A DNA stretch of 12,595 nucleotides from an uncultured Parasutterella sp. (GCA_900766055.1 CAAFTZ010000097.1:1-12595); one strand, 5' to 3'; numbered from the stretch's first letter, positions 5,410-12,411 are shown. A program made the numbers and translations. Notes: generated by a model not told the origin, from the sequence alone.

Positions 5410-6951
5410 ATGACAAGCCTATCTCGTCGTACTTTCCTTGGAACAGCCGCTGCTGCTTCCGTTAGCGCTGTCGCCGCTCCTGCAATGGCTGCTTCTACTT
5501 CCGGAAACAATCTTCCTGCCAAATGGGATGACACAGTTGACGTCGTCGTCTTGGGCTGCGGCGGTGCCGGTATGATGGCCGCCTGCCAGGCACACGATGC
5601 CGGCGGTAAAGTTGCCGTTTATGACGCAGGTCAGTCTCCCTTCCATACAGCTACAAACCTCTGCGGCGGCTTGTTCACAGCTTGGGGTTCCAAGATGCAG
5701 AATGCCGACCCCGAAGGCCGTAAAGACTCCTGGCAACAGTTCGCCGAAGACATCATGGCTTATGGTAACTACATGAGCTTGAAGGAACCGGTTTACTGCT
5801 TCGCAAAGAACTCCGGCAAAGCATTCGACTTCCTTGAAGACGCCGGTCTTGCCAAACATCACCTTGAACCGTATGCCGGCCACAGCCGTCTGCGCGCTCA
5901 CCGTCAGGACTCTTTCAAGGGCCGTGACTACATTGAAGTTCTGGTTAAACAGCTCGACAAGCGCGGCATCAAGATCAACCACGGTATGGGCGTTACCAAG
6001 TTCTACTATGACCCGGCTACTAACACGGTTGTCGGCGTTCAGGTAGGTGAAGGCGACAAAGCCAAGAACGTCAAGGCCAATAAGGGCGTTATTATGGCTA
6101 CCGGCGGTATCACCGGCACACCGCAGTCTCTGGACCGCTGGGTTCCGAGCGTTGCAGGTAAGGGCGTTGCCATCGGCGGTCCGAAGAATGACGGTACAGC
6201 TATGATGGTTGCCGTTCGCGACGTCGGCGTTCCTCTGTCTCACATGCAGTACATCGCTTCTTATCCCTGCGGTATCGTTGTTAACGGACGTAACGGCCCG
6301 TACTGCCGCTGGTGGTTCATCACCAATAACGGCGGTATCTTGGTCAACAAGAACGGTCAGCGCTTCATTACAGAAAAAGAAGGTATCTGCCACGTTACTC
6401 CGTCCCTGGCTTCTCAGCCTGACGGCTGCCACTATGTCCTCTGCGACCAAGCCGGTTGGGACCGTACCCTCAGCAAGATCAAACTCGGTGCTTTGATCGG
6501 TCTGCCGAGCTGGCCTGCCGAACGTGTTGAAGCAGAATTCAAAGTCGGTAAGAACCTCTGGAAATGCGATACTCTTGAAGAACTCTGCCAGAAGTCCGGT
6601 ATGAACCTTGACGGTCTGAAGAAACAGATCGCCACATGGAACGAAGCAGCTAAGAACCATAACGACCTGCAGTTCGGCCGCAGCGACAAGGATATGTATC
6701 CTCTCGGCAAAGGCCCGTACTACATGATCCGTATGGAACCGTGGAACAACCTCTCCTGCGGCGGTGTTCGTGTTAACGAAGACCTCCAGGTTCTGGGTTG
6801 GGACATGAAACCTGTTAACCACTTCTATGCAGCCGGTGAAACAGTTGCCGGTGTTCACGGAGCCTTCTACTGCGGCGGTAACGCCTGCGGCTTCGCTCAC
6901 ACCTCCGGTTGGGTTGCAGGCCAGAAGGTTATGGGCAAACAGATCGGTTAA
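5410..6951 (+). CDS. Tat-exported FAD-dependent reductase (flavocytochrome c flavoprotein subunit)
   Basis: This 513-residue protein has a twin-arginine signal (SRRTFLG, residues 5-11; cleavage near AMA 25-27), so it is exported folded with FAD. The FAD dinucleotide-binding motif VVVLGCGGAG is at 45-54, the capping/substrate domain spans about 255-400, and the closing FAD motif AAGETVAGVHGA is at 474-485. It belongs to the fumarate/urocanate reductase superfamily and should reduce an organic acceptor with electrons from the adjacent cytochrome. Aligned from memory to Shewanella flavocytochrome c3, the four key positions differ: His365 to Tyr285 (as in urocanate reductase), the proton-donor Arg402 to Ile326, His504 to Leu448, and Arg544 to Tyr487. 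The two carboxylate-binding or acid arginines therefore seem absent, arguing against fumarate. A good AGGAG lies 9 nt upstream. Codons favour C-ending and 'optimal' triplets, suggesting high expression. The true substrate is unknown. Confidence 0.9.
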   Translation: MTSLSRRTFLGTAAAASVSAVAAPAMAASTSGNNLPAKWDDTVDVVVLGCGGAGMMAACQAHDAGGKVAVYDAGQSPFHTATNLCGGLFTAWGSKMQNADPEGRKDSWQQFAEDIMAYGNYMSLKEPVYCFAKNSGKAFDFLEDAGLAKHHLEPYAGHSRLRAHRQDSFKGRDYIEVLVKQLDKRGIKINHGMGVTKFYYDPATNTVVGVQVGEGDKAKNVKANKGVIMATGGITGTPQSLDRWVPSVAGKGVAIGGPKNDGTAMMVAVRDVGVPLSHMQYIASYPCGIVVNGRNGPYCRWWFITNNGGILVNKNGQRFITEKEGICHVTPSLASQPDGCHYVLCDQAGWDRTLSKIKLGALIGLPSWPAERVEAEFKVGKNLWKCDTLEELCQKSGMNLDGLKKQIATWNEAAKNHNDLQFGRSDKDMYPLGKGPYYMIRMEPWNNLSCGGVRVNEDLQVLGWDMKPVNHFYAAGETVAGVHGAFYCGGNACGFAHTSGWVAGQKVMGKQIG

Positions 6952-6970
6952 TTCTCCTGTGATCTGATGA

Positions 6971-7000
6971 GAGAATGGGGCGCCGCAAGGCGTCCCTCTC
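6971..7000 (+). terminator. First hairpin after the reductase gene (GCAA tetraloop)
   Basis: A long stem (GAGA and GGGGCGCC, split by a 2-nt AT bulge, pairing with GGCGTCCC and TCTC) closed by a GCAA tetraloop begins 19 bp after the stop. No T-run follows, so it is more likely a 3'-end stabiliser or a backup to the true terminator downstream. Confidence 0.6.
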
Positions 7001-7017
7001 CGATAATTTAGATGGGA

Positions 7018-7043
7018 ACGGCGTCTTCGGGCGCCGTCTTTTT
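7018..7043 (+). terminator. Intrinsic terminator of the cytochrome-reductase operon (TTCG tetraloop)
   Basis: An 8-bp stem (ACGGCGTC at 7018-7025 with GGCGCCGT at 7030-7037) is closed by the very stable TTCG tetraloop and followed by C and five T (7039-7043). The next base, G7044, is the first base of the intron-like element, the position that group IIC introns choose behind terminators. Confidence 0.92.
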
Positions 7044-7405
7044 GTGCGCTCGGCATGAGCGAACTCTACAGGGTGGAACTCCCGAAGTGCAGGCGATGGC
7101 GCCGAGCACATAGCCAGAGACAAGGCCTGAACCGCGAGGTTCCGACTGAAGAAAGCCCGAGGCAAACCGTAGGCCTTACGAACAGGAACGGTTTCAGGCA
7201 ATTGTCGTCGGGTAAGACTGCAAAACAAGTCGAAGCCCTGACAACTGACTTCCTCAAAGGTAGGGGATGGTCGTGGTTGGGTTGTTTTAGGGGTTAAAAT
7301 GTTGAGAAACCGCTAAAAAACTAGAGTAACCTGGCTTACCAGAGCGGTTTGGGCAGTAGTGTGAGAGGGTGTTCGCTGATAATCAGCGAAACCCTGCTCG
7401 ATTAC
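7044..7405 (+). mobile_element. ORF-less, internally deleted group IIC intron (remnant or miniature)
   Basis: The element starts with the group II 5' end GTGCGC directly after a terminator T-run. It continues with strings characteristic of domain I of class C introns, recalled from the Oceanobacillus iheyensis intron: CGGCATGAGCG, CTACAGGGTGGAACTCCCGAA, GAGGCAAACCGTAGGCCT, ACGAACAGGAACGGTTTC and GACTGCAAAACAAGTC (about 7044-7275). The 3' end matches the class C ending: GTGTGAGAGG (7360-7369), a domain VI-like hairpin (AGGGT 7366-7370 with ACCCT 7391-7395, plus TTCGCTGA 7372-7379 with TCAGCGAA 7383-7390) and GCTCGATTA. Total length is about 360 nt. There is no reverse transcriptase ORF and no recognisable domains II-IV. 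At the domain V position there is an 8-bp stem (7307-7314 with 7343-7350) around 28 nt, keeping ACCGC but not the usual 34-nt hairpin. Self-splicing is therefore unlikely. The 3' boundary is good to a few bases. Confidence 0.85.
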
Positions 7406-7475
7406 ATTCCAAAAACGGCTCATTGATGGGAAATTTTCCGAGTTAGGATTTAGATTTTTGACTAACTATTTCTTA

Positions 7476-7501
7476 GCCTTCTCTAATTATTAGAAGAAGG
7501 C
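7476..7501 (-). terminator. Hairpin downstream of the lysR-SDR unit
   Basis: GCCTTC (7476-7481) pairs with GAAGGC (7496-7501), and an inner TCTAA pairs with TTAGA, leaving a 3-nt loop and a one-base bulge. It lies 30 bp past the SDR-like stop. No T-run follows on the minus strand, so its terminator role is tentative. Between the intron end and this hairpin (7406-7475) I see nothing definite. Confidence 0.45.
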
Positions 7502-7530
7502 GAAAAGAATGCTTCCTGATACACAAGTTC

Positions 7531-8307
7531 TCAAAAGAGTTTTCGATGAACTAAAAAGGCAACGATTGTCTCTTCAACGCCCGTGCGCCAGCCGGGCAAA
7601 ATCACATTGAAATTTTCCATAAAGGAAGTATCAAATTCTTCCGAAAGCGGAACCGGCTCTTCTTCGGCAAAACTGAGTTTTGCTAACTTATGGTTGGGCA
7701 GGAGGCGAGCTAATGTCGAGTGAATAAAGCTAATGAGCTCGAATAGAGAGGTTTCTCCGTTGGCCGCTAATTTATAAACACCATCAAAACCCGGGTTTGC
7801 CAGACATTTAAGAGCGGCAGCAACCGTCATCTGAACCAAAAGATGACGCCCGATAAGGCGAAGCGGTTTATTTCCTGAGACGGTTATCCGTTTGCGGGAC
7901 AAAATTTTATCTATCCAATCGGTAATTAAGTTTTTTGTGCTTGAACAATAGAAAACTTCAGGCAATCTAATAAGTAGATGTTCACAGCTGATGAAAGGCG
8001 GAATACTTTCTTCCGGCTGCAGCCAGCTGACCAAAAGTGACTCCTTTGTCTCTAAGGTCTGAGAAAGAGCCGCTAAATAATTTGCGCTTTTTGATTCGAA
8101 AGATCTGCCCGAGAATCGAGGAACATAGAAAACTGCATCCGGTTGTGTTAGCGTCAGGAATGCTGCCGCAAGTCCGGGATCATTTAGCGGGAGCTCGAAC
8201 TCGGTAGGCTTCCATAAATCGGAATTCTTTTTAAGCTCTGAGGAAAGATAAGGTTCAAAGATTTCCGACTCGCCAAGCTGGGCAAAGCTGTATTGAACCT
8301 TGGTCAT
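7531..8307 (-). CDS. Degenerate RmlD-like SDR (sugar-nucleotide-binding-type) protein
   Basis: This is a 258-residue protein from the ATG at 8307. I chose that start because its ATG overlaps the TGA of lysR (ATGA, 8307-8304), a standard coupling arrangement; the longer TTG start at 8340 is less likely. It follows the outline of dTDP-4-dehydrorhamnose reductase. TQPDAVFY (54-61) stands where 'RPDVVIN' would be, LLIRLPEVFY (111-120) where 'ILRTSWVYG' would be, and a DGVYKLAANGETSLFEL stretch (175-191) matches the 'GIYHLSGSGETSWYEFA' segment. The N-terminal GxxGxxG nucleotide motif and the YxxxK catalytic pair are not visible, so it is probably not an active reductase. It may bind a nucleotide or sugar ligand, or act as a partner of the LysR protein. 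No signal peptide is visible. Function unknown; family assignment is by motif resemblance only. Confidence 0.75.
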   Translation of the reverse strand: MTKVQYSFAQLGESEIFEPYLSSELKKNSDLWKPTEFELPLNDPGLAAAFLTLTQPDAVFYVPRFSGRSFESKSANYLAALSQTLETKESLLVSWLQPEESIPPFISCEHLLIRLPEVFYCSSTKNLITDWIDKILSRKRITVSGNKPLRLIGRHLLVQMTVAAALKCLANPGFDGVYKLAANGETSLFELISFIHSTLARLLPNHKLAKLSFAEEEPVPLSEEFDTSFMENFNVILPGWRTGVEETIVAFLVHRKLF

Positions 8308-9275
8308 ACAGGGGCCCCATCGACAAAATCTCCGACCCAAAGACCTTCATAACTGGGAGGTACCAGTCCGGGACAATGTTCAAAGTAGTCAATAAGCCAA
8401 TGGACAAAGCGATTGACCGCAACTCTGTCTCGGTCTTTTCTGCTGATATAAATTTGCTGAACAGGGAATTTCCATTCCGGCAAGACTTCGCAAACGGTTC
8501 CGTTGGCCAGTTCGTCTAAATAGTAATAGACAGGACAATATGCTCCGATGCCTTTTGAACGCATAACAACCTGCTTAATACCGCCCGGATTATTCAAACG
8601 CATATGAGCATGGAAGTGCAGCGGGAAATAGTCGCCTCCTTTTCTTAAAACCATATTCCTTTCGCGGTTTCTGGAAAAGAAAGAAAAAATAGGGTGCTCC
8701 GAAAGATCGCGAGGAGAGCGAATCGGATATTTCAGCGAGTTTAAATACTGTGGGGTGGCCGCGAGCATGAAGGAAATGCCGGCAATCAACTTAGAATCGC
8801 GCGTCGGAATATTCAGAGGTGTCACCGAGAGCATGACGTCATAGCTGGTAATGGCGTCAGAAGTCATCAGCTCAACGTAACTTAATGACCTCATAGACAC
8901 TGAAACATCCGGATTGAATTCCAGGTACTTAGAAATTGCGATCGGCATGATGATCTCAGAAAGACCGATCGGGCATGCGATGGTGATCAAGTCCCTGTCG
9001 TTATCTCGAGCAACCTGAAGGTCTTTGAACAAAGAGGCCGCATCAAAAACGATACGTCTCATGCGGGAATAGGCCACAGATCCGGCACTTGTGAGCACTA
9101 GCTGTTTACCTTTTCTCCGGAAAAGTTCTACGCCTAGGTCTTTTTCGAGCTTATTAATACGTCGGGAAATGGAAGAGGCTTCCACGCCGATCTCTTCCGA
9201 AACTTTGGCAATGGAACCACGGGAAACGATCTTAAAGAAAAGACGCCAGGTATCAAGGTCGGAAACAGTACTCAC
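8304..9275 (-). CDS. LysR-family transcriptional regulator
   Basis: A 323-residue protein with an N-terminal winged helix-turn-helix (about 7-64; recognition region EASSISRRINKLEKDLGVELF), a linker helix, and a periplasmic-binding-like effector domain from about residue 92. Length and layout are typical of LTTRs, which act as tetramers and usually control a divergent gene and themselves. The GTG start at 9275 has AAAGGA about 8 nt upstream and an in-frame TGA just before it, so the start is secure. A perfect palindrome, TTTCAGCTGAAA (9285-9296), sits over the ribosome-site region. The divergent neighbour is an APC permease gene 557 bp away, and the SDR-like gene is translationally coupled behind it. 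Regulation of both is the natural hypothesis. The effector is unknown. Confidence 0.93.
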   Translation of the reverse strand: MSTVSDLDTWRLFFKIVSRGSIAKVSEEIGVEASSISRRINKLEKDLGVELFRRKGKQLVLTSAGSVAYSRMRRIVFDAASLFKDLQVARDNDRDLITIACPIGLSEIIMPIAISKYLEFNPDVSVSMRSLSYVELMTSDAITSYDVMLSVTPLNIPTRDSKLIAGISFMLAATPQYLNSLKYPIRSPRDLSEHPIFSFFSRNRERNMVLRKGGDYFPLHFHAHMRLNNPGGIKQVVMRSKGIGAYCPVYYYLDELANGTVCEVLPEWKFPVQQIYISRKDRDRVAVNRFVHWLIDYFEHCPGLVPPSYEGLWVGDFVDGAPV

Positions 9276-9348
9276 AGTTCATCCTTTCAGCTGAAATCCA
9301 GGCTGTAGTTTGTGTGTTTTTGTAACTAACAGGATTGGCAATTAAAAC

Positions 9349-9377
9349 ATTATAAATACGCTTATTTATTTGAATAT
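9349..9377 (-). promoter_or_regulatory. Candidate lysR promoter
   Basis: On the minus strand a perfect TATAAT (9354-9349) would act as the -10 box. The -35 region with 17-bp spacing (9377-9372, ATATTC) is poor, as expected for an activator-dependent or autoregulated promoter. It would give a leader of about 65 nt. Confidence 0.5.
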
Positions 9378-9388
9378 AAACAAATAAA
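9365..9388. promoter_or_regulatory. Inverted repeat overlapping the lysR -35 region, operator candidate
   Basis: TTTATTTG (9365-9372) and CAAATAAA (9381-9388) form perfect 8-bp arms around 8 bp. The repeat covers the -35 position of the candidate lysR promoter in the divergent intergenic space, where LysR proteins normally bind. Local AT richness lowers its weight. Confidence 0.5.
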
Positions 9389-9424
9389 ATTAAGGACAAT
9401 TTGTAATATTTCTGTAAATTGCCT

Positions 9425-9457
9425 TTTTTGTCATCAATAACACTAAATTTTTGTCAT
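9425..9457. repeat. Direct repeat of TTTTTGTCAT, 23-bp period
   Basis: TTTTTGTCAT occurs at 9425-9434 and 9448-9457. The 23-bp period is near two helical turns, so two copies of a regulator could bind the same DNA face just upstream of the structured RNA. A chance repeat in AT-rich DNA is also possible. Confidence 0.3.
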
Positions 9458-9490
9458 TGTATCAACTGCAGTACTTAGGCACAATAACCG

Positions 9491-9603
9491 TGTCGGACGT
9501 AACCAAGGTCCGACGGACATCTCCTGATTGGTTGTTAGATATAAACAGTCTGTTTTGGACTGTGCCTTCTTCAGAAAGAGAGAGCTGAAGAAGGTATTTT
9601 TTT
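9491..9603 (+). ncRNA. Structured RNA (leader or small RNA) with possible pseudoknot and terminator
   Basis: About 113 nt with four elements in order. Hairpin A has 7-bp perfect arms, GTCGGAC (9492-9498) and GTCCGAC (9508-9514), and a 9-nt loop. The segment TTGGTT (9528-9533) is complementary to AACCAA (9501-9506) in that loop, allowing an H-type pseudoknot. Hairpin B is ACAGTC (9545-9550) with GACTGT (9558-9563). A perfect 10-bp terminator (9565-9603) closes the series. A weak promoter with 17-bp spacing (TTGTAT 9457-9462, CACAAT 9480-9485) would start transcription near 9491. The RNA ends 229 bp before the permease start, so it could be a cis attenuator for the permease or a separate small RNA. 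I do not recognise it as a known riboswitch class. No open frame in it has a ribosome site that I could see. Confidence 0.5.
9565..9603 (+). terminator. Intrinsic terminator upstream of the permease gene
   Basis: A perfect 10-bp stem (CCTTCTTCAG 9565-9574, CTGAAGAAGG 9585-9594) with a 10-nt purine loop is followed by TA and seven T (9597-9603). The T-run is only on the plus-strand side, so it ends a plus-strand transcript although no gene lies upstream of it on that strand in this gap. Confidence 0.85.
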
Positions 9604-9626
9604 GTCCAAAAAACTGACAAACGAAA

Positions 9627-9652
9627 AATCTTCTCTTTATTTCTAGAAGATT
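9627..9652 (+). promoter_or_regulatory. Inverted repeat between the leader terminator and the permease
   Basis: AATCTTCT (9627-9634) and AGAAGATT (9645-9652) form a perfect 8-bp stem with a 10-nt loop. It shares the CTTCT/AGAAG core of the terminator stem just upstream, so alternative pairing between the two is possible. No T-run follows. Confidence 0.35.
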
Positions 9653-9712
9653 CGAATTCTAATCCCGAAAATCTATAACTTTCCGGAATCAAAATAATTA
9701 TTCTCGTTAGTC

Positions 9713-9740
9713 TTTGGCTTGTCCGAGAGAAGGCTATATA
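9713..9740 (+). promoter_or_regulatory. Candidate permease promoter
   Basis: TTTGGC (9713-9718) and TATATA (9735-9740), spaced by 16 bp, would start transcription near 9747 and give a leader of about 85 nt. The -35 box is weak. If this is the main promoter, the terminated RNA upstream is a separate small transcript. Confidence 0.35.
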
Positions 9741-9832
9741 GCGGTCATTAGCTAGGAAATCGAACTACAAGATTCGTTATTCACGAAATGTCCGTCCTAT
9801 ATTGAAGAAAAAGAATCTTTCAGGAGATTTCA

Positions 9833-11341
9833 ATGTCGCAAGAGAATCTATCGAATTCAGCCGGCCCCAGTTGCCTCAAACGAAGTTTTGGCATGCGGGA
9901 AGCGGTGACCATTACCGCCGGTTCCGTGATCGGTGTCGGTCTTTTTACAACCGGATCCAATGTAGTCGGAAACCTTGGTGTCGAGGTAATCTTCGCCACC
10001 TTATTGGCGCTATTGGTAAGCATTTATCCTGCTCTTCTTTACGCAGAAATGGGCGCTGCACTTCCATATGCGGGCGGAACCTACCAATTTGCCTCGCTTG
10101 GACTAGGGAAGGCGGTAGGCGTTTTGGCCGGTTGGAATTTCATTATTTCGCTCGTTGCGGTTACCGGCGGTGAGGCGCTGGCTTTTAGTTATTACTTCAA
10201 AACACTTTGTCTTGCTTTCGGATGGCAAATTCCATTGTCTGATGTCGCAGTGGCGTTGATTGTCACGATCGTTTTCATTATTGCCAATGTCTTCGGCGTT
10301 AGGTTAACGGGCCGGCTGCAAAACGGCTTTATGTTCTTTTTCTGGGGCGTTGCTGCTATTTGGTTCCTGACAATGATCCCGAATATTGAACTGCCGAATT
10401 TTGTAAAGTCGCCGGAATTCATCGCAAAGGACAAAGACTTTACGTTTATCGGCGCCGTGTGCATGATCTGGTGGTGCTTTGCAGGCTTTGAAGCCTGTGT
10501 GGCGATGGGAGAGGAGATTCGTTTCCCGAAAATCAATATTCCTCGTGCCATGTTCTTAGCTCCGTTCGTCGTTTTCTGTGTGAACGCATTGTTCCAGTGG
10601 TATCTGATCGGTATTACACCGGTAGAGAAATTAGCATCTCTGGCAACGGCTGAAGCTCCTTATGCGGAAGCAATGAAGGCAGCCGGTATCCTAGGATTCC
10701 CTCTTGCCTTGCTTGCGGCCGGCGTTGCTTTCGGCGGTGATTTCTCAACGTTAAACGCCTCTATTTCAACAACGCCACGTTACCTCTTTACGATGGCTAG
10801 AGACGGCGCAATGCCCAAGATTTTTGCAAAGGTCAGCCGCCGTTATCAGACACCTTACGTTGCGGTGATAACGCTGGGTGTATTGACCGTTGCTCTGATT
10901 GCAACTAACTCATTGCTTTACATTGCAGAACTTTCCTTATTCGCAGATCTTTTCTACTACGTTCTCGGAATTCTGGCAGCTTGGGGTTTGCGGAAAAAGC
11001 ATCCTGAATTAAAACGTTCGTATAAAGCTCCATTGATCATGGTCAGTGCTCCGGTCAGCGCTTTAATTTACTTATATATGATGACTGAGCTGAGTAATGA
11101 GGCTTTTTACACCGGCGTTATATGGTGTCTCCTCGGAATTGCTATTTACTGGTGCTGCTCTAAGTATTACGGAGCCGGTGCTTCTTTTAAGTTGGATGAA
11201 AAAGCTTCCGGCGTTGATGAAATCCCGACACCTGAAGAAAAGAGGAGCATGGACCGCGAATATCATCTTTGGTGGTTCCTCGTAGGTGGATTGAGCATTG
11301 TTGCCACGCTGCTTTATTTACTACCGTATTTGATGCACTAA
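9833..11341 (+). CDS. APC-superfamily amino-acid permease
   Basis: This 502-residue protein has about 12 hydrophobic segments, plus a last segment near the C-terminus (about 477-500) after a polar loop with PTPEEKRSMDREYH. The hallmark of the amino acid/polyamine/organocation superfamily, GSVIGVGLFTTG (30-41), lies in the first membrane segment, followed by YAEMGAALPYAGGTYQFAS (about 70-88), which resembles the conserved 'Y.EL....P.aGG.Y'. It should import an amino acid or amine, driven by proton or sodium or by exchange, from the cytoplasmic membrane. The substrate cannot be read from the sequence. The ATG at 9833 has AGGAG 7 nt upstream. The gene is divergent from lysR with a long structured leader region, and ends in its own terminator, so it is probably monocistronic. 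Confidence 0.93.
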   Translation: MSQENLSNSAGPSCLKRSFGMREAVTITAGSVIGVGLFTTGSNVVGNLGVEVIFATLLALLVSIYPALLYAEMGAALPYAGGTYQFASLGLGKAVGVLAGWNFIISLVAVTGGEALAFSYYFKTLCLAFGWQIPLSDVAVALIVTIVFIIANVFGVRLTGRLQNGFMFFFWGVAAIWFLTMIPNIELPNFVKSPEFIAKDKDFTFIGAVCMIWWCFAGFEACVAMGEEIRFPKINIPRAMFLAPFVVFCVNALFQWYLIGITPVEKLASLATAEAPYAEAMKAAGILGFPLALLAAGVAFGGDFSTLNASISTTPRYLFTMARDGAMPKIFAKVSRRYQTPYVAVITLGVLTVALIATNSLLYIAELSLFADLFYYVLGILAAWGLRKKHPELKRSYKAPLIMVSAPVSALIYLYMMTELSNEAFYTGVIWCLLGIAIYWCCSKYYGAGASFKLDEKASGVDEIPTPEEKRSMDREYHLWWFLVGGLSIVATLLYLLPYLMH

Positions 11342-11360
11342 GTTAACCAAAACGTATTTG

Positions 11361-11392
11361 AGCCTCGTCCTGAGTGACGGGGCTTATTTTTT
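11361..11392 (+). terminator. Intrinsic terminator after the permease gene
   Basis: A 9-bp stem (AGCCTCGTC 11361-11369 with GACGGGGCT 11376-11384, one G-T wobble) with a 6-nt loop, followed by TATTTTTT. Confidence 0.92.
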
Positions 11393-12387
11393 AACTTGAA
11401 TCGAAGAATTTTGGGGCCAATCTAAATACGAACTCAGAATTAGATTCTTGCTTAAAGGTGAAAGCTCCGGAAGGGAATCAAGGAAAAGAAGATTTCTTAA
11501 AAACAAATATCAGACGTGATCCTAATTCTTTGGTGACGAAAGCGGATTAATAGAAATAAGACAAGTTGAAGTTGTAGTACGTAATCTTTTTTGAAGAAAG
11601 AACAAATCTTTGAAAAAGAGAGAAAGCATGTACCTATAGAAACAATACCAAGTTAATGCTCTGAAAGTGAGATTACAAACTTTTTGAAAACTCGAAGATT
11701 TATCAATGGCATCAAAATGTACTCATATGTTAGGGCAGGGAAGTGTGTATTAAATAAAGCAAATTTGCTTTGATCATCGTCAAAATTGAAAATTAAAATA
11801 AATATAAATAGCCTGAAGTATTAAATTTAAATTTTTCATAGAATAATCATAACAACATTAAAAAAGTTTGCAGTATAGCGTTTGAACAAAACATTTAAAT
11901 TATTTAAATATAAAAACAAGTTAGACAAGATAAAATCTTTTTATCTATTATTTAACTTCGTTTCGAGTAGAGCAGGGTACGCTTTTTCTCATAACTTTCT
12001 TAGATAATCTGAATAGTATAAATTCATCAATTTCATGATTCTCTACCATAGAGATTGAGAATTTAATTTGTACAGCAGAAGGGAAGGCTAAGGTGTAAGT
12101 CAGAGAGCTTGGGAAGAAGTTACCGGAAAGTTGTCAACAGAGCGTTGTGAATATATAGAAATAGACAATTTCTTCGTATAAACAGATGGATAGATGAGTT
12201 TATAAAGACTTTTTACGAGCGATAAAAACTCGAAATAGGTTAATTTATTTATTGTATAAACAATCTATTAGAGAAGGTTCCAATAAGTTAAATTAGATTA
12301 GGTCTTTATCTAAAAGAAGATTTGTTCACAATAAAAATCGTTAATTTACAGATAGTTAAGTAGATACTTAAAGGCTTCGTCATTCAT

Positions 12388-12404
12388 ACAGTATGATGTA
12401 CTGT
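12388..12404. promoter_or_regulatory. Inverted repeat, first of two adjacent operator-like sites
   Basis: ACAGTA (12388-12393) and TACTGT (12399-12404) are separated by 5 bp. The half-site core matches that of the repeat 8 bp downstream, which suggests one protein binding twice. Confidence 0.45.
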
Positions 12405-12411
12405 CAATATA

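Noticed and set aside
5419..7056. A 545-codon open frame on the minus strand, opposite the reductase gene
   Set aside because: It is a mirror of the strong codon bias of the reductase gene. Its protein has no recognisable motif, and it runs through the terminator region.
7055..7297. Small frames of 60-80 codons on both strands inside the intron-like region
   Set aside because: They lie within conserved domain I RNA sequence of a group II intron; the protein strings have no meaning of their own.
8307..8340. Longer TTG start for the SDR-like protein
   Set aside because: It overlaps lysR by 37 bp, adds an unlikely MGRRFCRWGPC leader and uses a rare start, while the ATG at 8307 forms the usual ATGA coupling with lysR.
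9462..9692. A 76-codon minus-strand frame between lysR and the permease
   Set aside because: No ribosome site or family resemblance. It overlaps the hairpins and terminator of the structured RNA on the other strand, which explain the region better.
11600..12327. An 11-bp inverted repeat (GAACAAATCTT / AAGATTTGTTC) 0.7 kb apart in the AT-rich block
   Set aside because: Too short and too far apart in AT-rich DNA to be distinguished from chance. There is no transposase and no target duplication.
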